From: JANMOK01 sp031415055 | GTDB taxonomy: Bacteria > Pseudomonadota > Alphaproteobacteria > Rhodobacterales > Rhodobacteraceae | NCBI GenBank assembly: GCA_031415055.1 | Contig: JANOQZ010000008.1 | Span: 1-29,954, forward strand | Reading direction: 5' to 3' | Length of the DNA: 29,954 nt | Shown here: piece by piece, positions 1-7,383 of the stretch | Layout: the number at the start of each line of letters is the position of its first letter | Numbering within the stretch: the first letter of the stretch is position 1 | The notes under the pieces: model-generated | What the model was told of the DNA's origin: nothing | The model's database searches: none | Seen by the model: the letters and a program-made list of their open reading frames with translations, nothing else | Program-made: the position numbers and the translations under genes

Positions 1-1653
1 GACGACCTGATTTTCTCGCCCTATTCCGGCACCCATTCGATACCGGTTCGCGCCTTTATAACCGCATTCTACCTGTCATTTGCGATCTATTGTTCGGGCA
101 CATGGCGCGGCAAACTGGGCATCGGCTCGGATATGCTGTTCACATTCTATCTGCTCTGTGCCCTGATGGACCTGACCAACATCCTGTTTTACCTGTTACT
201 TGACGTGAAATACTCGTTGCATGTCATTGAAATCATTAGCGGCATGATCGGTTTTGCCGTCTACAGTTTCAAACTGCTGGAACGCGGGCGTATGCCCAGC
301 CGCATCGACCTCGACATCAGCCACAAGCGTAACTTCACTGCCACATTGCGATTGGTTTCGGTGTGTTTCATTGCGGCGGTAACGTCGGGCTGGATTGGTG
401 CGCTGGATTTGAAACTGGTCGATGACATGCGATCTGCCGCCTTGCTCGGAGGCATCGGCCCCGGCGTTTTCCTGTTCCTGCCGACACTGTTCCTGATCCT
501 CTACGCCGTCGCCCGCATTGATGCGCTGATCTACAAGCAGGCCGATTTCTCGCCGCCGCTGACCATCATCGTGCCCGCCCATAACGAAGAATACATCATC
601 GCCAATACCATCCGGGCGATGGATGTGGCCGCTTCGCATTACGCCGGGCCGGTCGAAATTTTCATCATGAACAACAACTCCGAGGACAATACCAAGGCGA
701 TTGCCGAGGAGGCTTTGGCCGCCTGCAAGTTTGCCCACGGTCGGGTGATCGACGAAAAACGCCCCGGCAAATCGAACGCCCTAAACTCCGGCCTCGACGC
801 GGTGCCGACCGAATATTTCGTCCGCGTCGATGCCGATACCCTGATCGGGCCGAAATCGATCTACTACGCCATGCGCCATTTCGCCGACCCCGAGGTCGGC
901 GTCGTCGGCGGCCTTCCAGTGCCCCCCATGGGCGCGATGTTCGACCGCGCCCGCTTTCTCGAAGTGGTGGTCAAACACGGCTTTTATTCGGTCGGCATGG
1001 GGGCGGTGAACGCGGTGGTCGGCATCCCCGGCATGCTGGCGATCTACCAGACCGCGCTACCGCGCAAACTCGGCGGCTTTGTCGAGGGCATGAACGGCGA
1101 AGATACCGACATTTCGATGCGGATCGGCGAGATGGGCTATCGCTTGGTGGTCGATCCGAAAATCCGCTATGTCTCGGAAGTGCCCGCCACCTATCACCAC
1201 ATGCGCGAACAGCGGATGCGCTGGTTTCGCTCCGTCTATCACATTTCCTCGCGCTGCCGGGATTTGATCTATTCCAGTCGCCGCACCACGCGGGGCAAGG
1301 TGATCCTGCCCTATATGCTGATCAACTCCGGCCGCCGCGCCATGATGGTGCCGCTGATCGCCTTTGGCTGCGTCGAATACGCCACCTCGTTCAACTCGGC
1401 GAACACGCTGGAATGGCAAGCGGTGCTGGCGGTTCTGGTCGGCGCACCGTCGATCATGGCGATTTTCTCGACCCTACTGAACGGCATGCCGAAAGGCATT
1501 CTTTATGTGCCGGAATACATCATCTTCCGGATTTTGCGGGCGTATTTCACCCTGGAAAGCATGCTGTCGATATCGATCAAGGACGAAGGCGAGCACATTT
1601 TCTCTCGCGCGGCACTGGCGCGGGCAAGGCCGAGCGATATTAGGGTGGCGTGA
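1..1653 (+). CDS. Processive family-2 glycosyltransferase, membrane protein (5' end outside window)
   Basis: The reading frame is open from base 1, so the true start lies upstream; the first in-frame ATG is at 133, and numbering here starts there. Hydrophobic N-terminal segments (about residues 1-25, 30-48, 73-92, 105-128) precede a GT-A domain beginning near residue 142 (PLTIIVPAHNEE). Visible catalytic landmarks are DADT at 233-236 (DxD, metal and nucleotide sugar), GEDTD at 322-326 (general-base region) and QRMRW at 360-364, the Q-x-x-R-W signature of processive cellulose/hyaluronan-type synthases. More hydrophobic segments follow. It probably polymerises or exports a beta-linked envelope or exopolysaccharide from nucleotide sugars at the inner membrane; the sugar cannot be read from sequence. 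The last 252 bp recur in diverged form at 3049-3300. No partner polysaccharide genes are visible. Confidence 0.88.
   Translation, partial: DDLIFSPYSGTHSIPVRAFITAFYLSFAIYCSGTWRGKLGIGSDMLFTFYLLCALMDLTNILFYLLLDVKYSLHVIEIISGMIGFAVYSFKLLERGRMPSRIDLDISHKRNFTATLRLVSVCFIAAVTSGWIGALDLKLVDDMRSAALLGGIGPGVFLFLPTLFLILYAVARIDALIYKQADFSPPLTIIVPAHNEEYIIANTIRAMDVAASHYAGPVEIFIMNNNSEDNTKAIAEEALAACKFAHGRVIDEKRPGKSNALNSGLDAVPTEYFVRVDADTLIGPKSIYYAMRHFADPEVGVVGGLPVPPMGAMFDRARFLEVVVKHGFYSVGMGAVNAVVGIPGMLAIYQTALPRKLGGFVEGMNGEDTDISMRIGEMGYRLVVDPKIRYVSEVPATYHHMREQRMRWFRSVYHISSRCRDLIYSSRRTTRGKVILPYMLINSGRRAMMVPLIAFGCVEYATSFNSANTLEWQAVLAVLVGAPSIMAIFSTLLNGMPKGILYVPEYIIFRILRAYFTLESMLSISIKDEGEHIFSRAALARARPSDIRVA
1402..1653 (+). 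repeat. Copy A of the duplicated 252-bp glycosyltransferase 3' end
   Basis: This intact-gene copy aligns without gaps to 3049-3300 at an offset of 1647 bp. I count 28 mismatches in 252 positions, most at third codon positions. The first 23 bases of the alignment are identical. Sequence outside the aligned block is unrelated on both sides. Confidence 0.9.
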
Positions 1654-1751
1654 GGCGGTGACTGCTGCGCACAAACGGCCGAGAGGTGAGGTGTCAGTGG
1701 CAGCTCGCCCCGTCCAATTGTCCGCAGCGACTAGGCGCGTGCGGCAGTTGT

Positions 1752-3002
1752 TCAATCGGAACTGACTTCAATCGTCGCCGCATGTTCCTCTATCGCACGA
1801 TCAAAAAACCGCCGGAACGATCGTTTACTTTTGACGTTTGAAAGAATCGTGCTCCAACGCTTGCGGTCATATTTCGCATTCGGATCAGAGTCGGCTGGCG
1901 CGTCCCAATGTTCCGCTTCAAAATCCCAGTGTTCAAGCAATTCCTCGAAGGCAAACAAAGTGTCCTCGTCGCTTTCATTGATTGTAAACAGCCCTGATTG
2001 GGCCAACATAATTTTCACAGTCGATCCGAAAGCAAAAGCCTGAAGGACCATAAGCTGCCTCGGCGTCCAGGTGTCCGCGCGGCGGTGGTTGTGGACATAC
2101 GCTGACCTGAATTGATAGAGCCTAACCATCCAGAAGTGGCCAAGCGTGTCCCTGTTTCTGTCAGTTTGAATTCCAAATTTCCGCAATTTGACCGACTTCG
2201 CAGCGGAAATTAACAAGTGATTTTCCCAGTATTTGACAAAATTGTCAGCGACAACTTTCGCGCTCTGGCCACCCAAAAGGTGCTCAAAAGCTATTGCACT
2301 CAATGTCAAATCTGCACCGCCGGACAATGTTTGATCCTCTGAATTCGCCATCATCCAGATTGAAATTGCGTTGCAAATTTTTGCCCACAAGTCGCCGTTT
2401 TCGGCGCGACATTTCTCTAGTGCCCGAAACAATCTTTCGTCGGGTTGCGAAAAACGGGAGTAAGCCCTTTGGGTTGGCATTTGTTGCAGCATATCTTCGA
2501 ACTCGTAGCCGCCATCCATAATGCCGCCGTCAATCGAATGCCTTGTGATGGTCAGCGCAGTGCTGGGCGGCGAAAGTTTCTGGGCAACGCTTCGAAATGC
2601 AGTCGAATTAATCCTATGGGCGTCGTGGCCGAAAAACTCGCGTTCGCACAAGGAGGCGAATCCGAACATATTTGCCGCTAGGAAAGCATCTTCTAGGTCG
2701 GATTCTGCGATTGCCCAAAACGGATCAGCCCCATCCCGCAAGATAACCGCGTGGTCATCGCTCGGTTTTCCCATGTGATCCACGTAACGAGAAAACAAAG
2801 CCTTCAACGAAACACCAATGTCGCCGACGCCAAGTCCGTCCGGTAGTTTATCGCGTTGTATCGGTATGAACTTGTAACCCAAAAAGGAATGCTCTCGGTC
2901 AATCTTGAGCCACGGAATGAACATCAAGCATTTGGAGTTTGTTTTTTCACACAAAGTTGCACCATCAAAGTTCGAAAATCGCAGGAAGTTGCTCAATGGC
3001 AA
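1752..3002 (-). CDS. Hypothetical protein with HEPN-like R-x4-H motif, candidate RNase or defence protein
   Basis: A 416-aa soluble protein that I cannot assign to a named gene. The N-terminal half looks beta-rich (FIPWLKIDREHSFLGYKF, about residues 28-45). The C-terminal half looks helical and carries RSAYVH at 299-304, followed by NHRR; this fits the R-x4-6-H motif of HEPN domains, and the local context recalls ApeA-like HEPN proteins, many of which act as RNases in toxin or anti-phage systems. That assignment is inference from one motif. The 5' end is uncertain: the longest frame starts with TTG at 3002 without a clear ribosome site, an in-frame stop lies just upstream at 3009-3011, and an internal ATG lies at 2924. 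The gene is visibly richer in A and T than its neighbours and sits alone between two copies of a glycosyltransferase tail, which suggests horizontal arrival, possibly with loss of its promoter or N-terminus. Confidence 0.6.
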   Translation of the reverse strand: MPLSNFLRFSNFDGATLCEKTNSKCLMFIPWLKIDREHSFLGYKFIPIQRDKLPDGLGVGDIGVSLKALFSRYVDHMGKPSDDHAVILRDGADPFWAIAESDLEDAFLAANMFGFASLCEREFFGHDAHRINSTAFRSVAQKLSPPSTALTITRHSIDGGIMDGGYEFEDMLQQMPTQRAYSRFSQPDERLFRALEKCRAENGDLWAKICNAISIWMMANSEDQTLSGGADLTLSAIAFEHLLGGQSAKVVADNFVKYWENHLLISAAKSVKLRKFGIQTDRNRDTLGHFWMVRLYQFRSAYVHNHRRADTWTPRQLMVLQAFAFGSTVKIMLAQSGLFTINESDEDTLFAFEELLEHWDFEAEHWDAPADSDPNAKYDRKRWSTILSNVKSKRSFRRFFDRAIEEHAATIEVSSD

Positions 3003-3048
3003 ATAGGTTTATGGACCCGATGAAACAACCACCTTTTTCCGAGAGGCC

Positions 3049-3300
3049 AACACGCTGGAATGGCAAGCGGTTTTGGCGGTTCTTGTCGGGGCGCCCTCGA
3101 TCATGGCGATTTTCTCGACGCTGCTGAACTGCATGCCGAAGGGGATTCTTTATGTGCCGGAATACATCATCTTCCGGATTTTGCGGGCGTATTTCACGCT
3201 TGAATCGATGCTGTCGATCTCGATCAAGGACGATGGCGAGCATATCTTCTCAAGAGCGGCGCTGGCGAGGGCAAGGCCAAGCGATGTAAGGGTGGCGTGA
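3049..3300 (+). pseudogene. Detached 3' fragment of a glycosyltransferase gene (copy B)
   Basis: It encodes the last 83 codons of a protein nearly identical to the end of the gene at 1-1653, including the stop codon. The frame is open back to a stop at 3004-3006 but has no ATG or ribosome site, and the catalytic domain is absent, so it is very unlikely to be functional. Differences from copy A are mostly synonymous (28 of 252 bases; only a few residues change, for example Gly to Cys and Glu to Asp). It is therefore a homologous tail that evolved under selection elsewhere, not a decayed local duplicate. It may be the original chromosomal end of the gene, displaced when an allele plus the HEPN-like gene recombined in. 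Confidence 0.85.
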
Positions 3301-3321
3301 GGGGGATCGACCCCGCAACTC

Positions 3322-3745
3322 CAGCCGAACCCTTCCCCAACGAACCGCCTGAAGGCTACGCGCAGGGCTGCGTCCGTCCTTCCCCAAGGCCAAGCGCGGG
3401 CGCCCACCCGGTCGACTACCGCCGGTGAGAGTGCGAAAGTGTGCAAGAAAGCCGACAACGATCTAAATCGTGGCCCCCTTCGCACCTGCAACAAAAGCCA
3501 AAATCGTCGCAATCCCGCCTGAAATTCCGCCACCATTCGCACAAAAACCGCCCCTCGACCCCCCGTTTGACCCCATTTACCCCCATGGTTTTGCGCGAAA
3601 TTCGTCTGCTGCGCCGCAACAAGGCCCTTGCGGTTTGTTCGCACTTACAGCGCCCGAAATGTATGAATATTCGGTTAAATTCAGTTTTTTAACCTAGCAT
3701 TATCAATACTTTACACGATCTGGCACGCGTGCGCGGAATCGACAA
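3322..3745 (+). repeat. Dispersed non-coding element, copy 1
   Basis: This gene-free stretch shares an ordered set of matches with 25598-26123. They are a left end CAGCCGAACCCT, a GC-rich middle with GCGCCCACCC-like strings, the 12-mer CTTCGCACCTGC (about 3480), an A/T-rich tract containing GGTTAA, and a strongly conserved right end at 3698-3745 that differs from 26076-26123 at 3 of 48 positions. The right end contains the perfect palindrome GCACGCGTGC. No convincing reading frame is present. Function is unknown: it could be a non-autonomous mobile element, an RNA gene or a regulatory unit. Both copies point the same way; this one lies upstream of lepA. Confidence 0.6.
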
Positions 3746-3790
3746 TTTCCAGTTTGCGGGCAAATTGACCGGCCTCCGGCCTTCAAGCCC

Positions 3791-3837
3791 GATTTTCTGC
3801 GAAAATCCCGCCCCATGTCGCCGCGAAGGCGGGGATT
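3791..3837 (+). promoter_or_regulatory. Overlapping hairpins in the lepA leader
   Basis: GATTTTC (3791-3797) and GAAAATC (3801-3807) form a perfect short stem. AATCCCGCC (3804-3812) can instead pair with GGCGGGGATT (3828-3837). The two stems share bases 3804-3807, so they exclude each other, as in attenuator-like leaders. No U-run follows the second stem. Regulatory function is inference only. Confidence 0.25.
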
Positions 3838-3873
3838 GACCATCCCCCCCAAAATCCCGCATATCCCGCCACC

Positions 3874-5673
3874 ATGACCGACCTCGCCCATATCCGCAAT
3901 TTCGCCATCGTCGCGCATATCGACCACGGCAAATCGACCCTTGCCGATCGCCTGATTCAAAGCACTGGCACGGTGCTGGAACGTGACATGAAAGAGCAGT
4001 TGCTCGACTCGATGGATATCGAGCGCGAGCGCGGCATCACCATCAAGGCGCAGACCGTTCGCATTGATTACAAGGCGAATGACGGCCAAAACTACGTTCT
4101 GAACCTGATCGACACCCCCGGCCATGTCGATTTCGGCTACGAAGTCAGCCGTTCGATGCGGGCCGTCGAAGGTTCGCTGCTGGTGGTGGACGCCTCGCAA
4201 GGCGTCGAGGCGCAGACGCTGGCCAATGTCTATCAAGCCATCGACGCCGGGCACGAAATCGTGCCGGTGCTCAACAAGATCGACCTCCCCGCCGCCGACC
4301 CCGATGCGGTGCGGCGCGAGATCGAGGATGTGATCGGGCTGGATGCCAGTGACGCCGTCCTCATCTCCGCCAAGACCGGCCTCGGCATCCCCGAGGTGCT
4401 GGAAGCCATCGTCACCCGCCTACCCGCCCCCAAAGGCGACCGCGCGGCCCCTCTGAAAGCCATGCTGGTCGACTCGTGGTACGACGCCTATCTCGGCGTC
4501 GTCGTGCTGGTCCGCATCATCGACGGGGTGCTGAAAAAGGCCGACAAAGTGCGGATGATGTCGACCAACGCCGTGCATCTGATCGACCGCCTCGGCGTGT
4601 TCAAACCCGGCATGGAGCCGGTCGACGAACTCGGCCCCGGCGAGATCGGCTTTCTCACCGCCCAGATCAAGCAGGTCCGCGACACAAGGGTCGGCGACAC
4701 AATCACCCACGAACGCAAGGGCTGCCTAGAGGCCCTGCCCGGCTTCAAACCCAGCCAGCCGGTGGTGTTCTGCGGCCTGTTCCCGGTTGATGCTGCCGAA
4801 TTCGAAGACCTGCGCGAAGCGATCGACAAGCTGTCGCTCAACGACGCCTCATTCTCCCACGAAATGGAAACCTCCGCCGCGCTCGGCTTCGGCTTTCGCT
4901 GCGGCTTTCTCGGCCTGTTGCACATGGAAGTCATCCGCGACCGGCTGGAGCGTGAATACAACATCGACCTCATCACCACCGCCCCCTCGGTGATCTACCT
5001 GATCCACAAAACCGACGGCAGCACGCTGGAAATGCACAACCCCGCCGACATGCCCGAACCGGTGCGCATCGACCATATCGACGAGCCGCGCATCAAGGCG
5101 ACAATTCTGGTGCCCGACGAATATCTCGGCGTGGTTTTGAAACTCTGCCAAGATCGGCGCGGCATCCAGCTTGACCTGACCTATGCCGGGTCACGGGCGA
5201 TGGTGGTTTATGATTTACCTTTGAACGAAGTCGTCTTCGACTTCTACGACCGGCTGAAATCCATCTCGAAAGGCTATGCCAGCTTCGACTATTCGATGCT
5301 CGGCTACCGCGAGGATGATCTGGTGAAGATGGTCATTCTGGTCAACGACGAACCGGTGGATGCTCTCAGCACCATGGTCCACAAAACCCGCGCCGACGCC
5401 CGTGGCCGCTCGATGTGCGAGAAACTGAAGGAGTTGATCCCGCAGCACATGTTCAAGGTGCCGATACAGGCGGCGATTGGCGGGCGGATTATCGCAAGGG
5501 AAACCATTTCGGCGTTCCGCAAGGATGTGACGGCGAAATGTTACGGCGGCGACATGACACGGAAGCGGAAGCTTTTGGACAAGCAGAAGGCCGGGAAAAA
5601 GCGGATGCGGCAATTCGGCAAGGTCGAGATTCCGCAGGAGGCGTTTATTTCGGCTCTAAAAATGGATGAATGA
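3874..5673 (+). CDS. lepA: Elongation factor 4 (back-translocating GTPase LepA)
   Basis: A 599-aa translational GTPase of full family length. It binds ribosomes and has been proposed to promote back-translocation or to assist ribosome assembly and recovery from stalling. The G1 motif AHIDHGKST (14-22), switch region RGITIKA, G3 DTPGHVDF and G4 NKID are all present. The diagnostic LepA C-terminal domain ends in GKVEIPQEAF. ATG at 3874 gives the canonical N-terminus (MTDLAHIRNFAIVAHIDHGK), although no strong Shine-Dalgarno sequence precedes it. The upstream 570 bp are gene-free and hold the dispersed element and hairpins. The 3' end overlaps tail to tail by 18 bp with the DUF2971 gene on the other strand, so a terminator between the two is not possible in the usual place. 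Confidence 0.98.
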   Translation: MTDLAHIRNFAIVAHIDHGKSTLADRLIQSTGTVLERDMKEQLLDSMDIERERGITIKAQTVRIDYKANDGQNYVLNLIDTPGHVDFGYEVSRSMRAVEGSLLVVDASQGVEAQTLANVYQAIDAGHEIVPVLNKIDLPAADPDAVRREIEDVIGLDASDAVLISAKTGLGIPEVLEAIVTRLPAPKGDRAAPLKAMLVDSWYDAYLGVVVLVRIIDGVLKKADKVRMMSTNAVHLIDRLGVFKPGMEPVDELGPGEIGFLTAQIKQVRDTRVGDTITHERKGCLEALPGFKPSQPVVFCGLFPVDAAEFEDLREAIDKLSLNDASFSHEMETSAALGFGFRCGFLGLLHMEVIRDRLEREYNIDLITTAPSVIYLIHKTDGSTLEMHNPADMPEPVRIDHIDEPRIKATILVPDEYLGVVLKLCQDRRGIQLDLTYAGSRAMVVYDLPLNEVVFDFYDRLKSISKGYASFDYSMLGYREDDLVKMVILVNDEPVDALSTMVHKTRADARGRSMCEKLKELIPQHMFKVPIQAAIGGRIIARETISAFRKDVTAKCYGGDMTRKRKLLDKQKAGKKRMRQFGKVEIPQEAFISALKMDE

Positions 5674-6648
5674 TTTTTTTCGAATAGGTATATTGGATGC
5701 AAAAACCTTCTGTTCTGCGTCTTCAATTCCTTCTTCGTTGAGCAAGTGAACCAGCGCTTCCCAGATAGCCAGCGGGTTCTCACACGGTCCAATAATAATT
5801 TTGTCTAAAATTTCTCCTAGTCCCAGTCCAATTTGGAGATCGTGACTTTTGGATGTCAGAGGTAATTTGTAGATTATCTGCGGTTCGCCCCGACAATTCT
5901 CAACTATTTTACTTACATGATCAGATGGGAACAAAGTAGGCGAATGAACTACGCGCCACTCGCGCTCTTCCTGAAATGCTTTGTTCTTTGTAGCAATTAC
6001 AACAAAGTGAAACGATTGAAAGAGTGATTGTTGCAATCGTTCCCTACCTAATTCTTTTAGATAGTCAACATTTTCTACTAGCCCTCCAACGAATTTTTCG
6101 AACTCGCCTTGAAATTCAATATCGTTGCCATAGAAAACTGGAGTCGAGAAGACATTGAATCCGTCTGGGCTAGCCCTGAATAGAGATCCAACTTTCAATA
6201 CAATTGCGACACCGCAGTTGCCGCCATAAGCCCTCCACATGGACAACCGGCCCGACGTGTCTTCATCGGCGTCATGCTCAGACAGGCAAACTACATACGT
6301 ACCAAGTTCGATTTGCCGCAGATATAAGTTAAATTCATTGGCGAAATTCTCGGAAAATCCAGCGTGAATACTGTCGAGAAATTTTCTAAACGAATCCCCC
6401 GCTGCGCCTTGGTACGCGGCTTTAAGTGTTTCTATTCCATGCCGAATTTCAGAATAGTCATTCATAAATTGTGAATTTCGCAACCATATTTCTCTTCGCT
6501 GAATTATGCTGGCTGCCACAGCGGCGGAAGTGTAGTGCACAAATCTTTGATTTTTTTCGACCCCATCAGAAAGTCGCTGCAAGGCCCATGGCATAAAAAC
6601 GCGCATGTGCTGAAACTGCTCAGGGTCCATTGATTCTAGAATTTTCAT
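5656..6648 (-). CDS. DUF2971 domain protein
   Basis: A 330-aa soluble protein with the DUF2971 pattern. FVHYTS (36-41) is followed by IWLRNSQFMNDYSEIRHG (54-71), then CLSEHDADEDTSG with SMWRAYGGNCGVAIVLK in the middle and EEREWRVV in the C-terminal third. The family has no settled biochemical function and is often found as single accessory genes, sometimes in defence-rich regions. The gene is clearly more A/T-rich than lepA, suggesting horizontal acquisition. The start at 6648 has no good ribosome site; a second in-frame ATG lies six codons downstream. Its stop codon lies inside the 3' end of lepA (18-bp overlap), so the insertion point was exact or the frame extended into lepA after insertion. 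Confidence 0.75.
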   Translation of the reverse strand: MKILESMDPEQFQHMRVFMPWALQRLSDGVEKNQRFVHYTSAAVAASIIQRREIWLRNSQFMNDYSEIRHGIETLKAAYQGAAGDSFRKFLDSIHAGFSENFANEFNLYLRQIELGTYVVCLSEHDADEDTSGRLSMWRAYGGNCGVAIVLKVGSLFRASPDGFNVFSTPVFYGNDIEFQGEFEKFVGGLVENVDYLKELGRERLQQSLFQSFHFVVIATKNKAFQEEREWRVVHSPTLFPSDHVSKIVENCRGEPQIIYKLPLTSKSHDLQIGLGLGEILDKIIIGPCENPLAIWEALVHLLNEEGIEDAEQKVFASNIPIRKKSFIHF

Positions 6649-6740
6649 CCGACTTAATTCACAAATTGGTTGCCAACGTCGAGCCTGACATTATTTCGTT
6701 TCTGATCCTATGTCGGGACACAACGCGGTCGCTCCAAAGC

Positions 6741-6899
6741 TCACCGCTTTTTCGGTTCGTCTTTTGTATCGCCCCGGCCTGGCTTCGGTATCCGCTCAAC
6801 CGTTGTGGTCTTCGGATGATCCTTAGCCTCTTCGACCGGAATGAACTGACCGGAACTTGAATCGCGGCCAATATCAAAAGTCTTTCTTTCCTTTGTCAT
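6741..6899 (-). CDS. Small conserved-looking protein, 52 aa (RDSSSGQFIPVEEA type)
   Basis: Reading the minus strand from ATG at 6899 gives 52 codons and a TGA at 6741-6743. TAGGAG lies 8-9 bases upstream of the ATG and is a good ribosome site. The product is highly charged, with no membrane segment or signal: MTKERKTFDIGRDSSSGQFI, then PVEEAKDHPKTTTVERIPKP, then a Lys-rich tail. The core G-R-D-x-x-x-G-Q-F-x-P-V-x-x-A and the T-T-V-E-R-I-P-K-P-G stretch resemble a family of about 50-60-aa proteins in proteobacteria. Some are labelled multidrug transporter in databases, which cannot be right for so short a soluble chain. Function is unknown. Confidence 0.65.
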   Translation of the reverse strand: MTKERKTFDIGRDSSSGQFIPVEEAKDHPKTTTVERIPKPGRGDTKDEPKKR

Positions 6900-6996
6900 T
6901 TGGTATCGCTCCTAGATGTTGTCACACATTCCGCACGACTCGCATAATACGCGATTGCCCAGTAGAACAAAAGAGAAACTGCGACAGCGGGTCGTA

Positions 6997-7116
6997 ATGA
7001 GCCGGAAAGTGGTGTTCGCCCCATTAACTTTCAAGGAAACACCCAAACCCAGTGAGATAAATCCCACCGAACCCCGCAAATTCCGTTCCGACCCCCAACC
7101 TGAACGGAAACAATAG
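6997..7116 (+). CDS. Possible 39-aa protein ending at a terminator
   Basis: ATG at 6997 opens 39 codons (MSRKVVFAPLTFKETPKPSE, then a Pro/Arg/Lys-rich end) with TAG at 7114-7116. The stop lies directly before the GC-rich core of a rho-independent terminator of the same polarity at 7117-7137. Upstream only a weak CGGG ribosome site is seen. The terminator shows that something is transcribed rightward here; it could equally be a small RNA. The frame stays open back to 6916 but those extra residues look non-coding. Confidence 0.3.
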   Translation: MSRKVVFAPLTFKETPKPSEINPTEPRKFRSDPQPERKQ

Positions 7117-7145
7117 ACGCGCCAGTGGCGCGTTTTTCCGTTCAG
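7100..7145 (+). terminator. Rho-independent terminator inside a longer inverted repeat
   Basis: ACGCGCC-AGT-GGCGCGT (7117-7133) is followed by a T-run at 7133-7137. Around it, CTGAACGGAAA (7100-7110) pairs with TTTCCGTTCAG (7135-7145), so two nested stems are possible. The T-run sets rightward polarity. Confidence 0.75.
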
Positions 7146-7383
7146 CCGCGACGGTGCCGGGCAACTTTTCAGCACACAAAACGCAAGGGCCGCGCCTGCC
7201 CATGGGGGTGGGGCGCGCCCGGACAAAAGTCCTGCGGACCTTGTCAGCGCCGAACGCCCTTAGCGCAAGCGAAGGCCCGTGCAAAAAAGCCGAGCCCATC
7301 TTTTGTGCCCTCGCGTCCCGCTGGCTAAAGGACTAAGATGGACCTCTGCAGCTTCTGGGGCTGCGCAGATAGGGAGATCAATC
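7146..7383. other. Gene-free spacer with short palindromes
   Basis: Frames here are open in several registers but lack ribosome sites and natural amino-acid patterns. A GCAGC...GCTGC stem at about 7350-7366 sits just before the next gene. Together with 6900-6996, which holds only the divergent start regions of two small genes, nothing else was recognised. Confidence 0.5.

Noticed and set aside
3150..3644. 164-codon leftward frame over the glycosyltransferase fragment and dispersed element
   Set aside because: Crosses unrelated sequence blocks, no ribosome site, Arg/Trp-rich noise.
7024..7299. 91-codon leftward frame over the terminator and spacer
   Set aside because: Runs through the terminator hairpin and has no start signal; the Arg-rich product is typical of GC-rich spacers.
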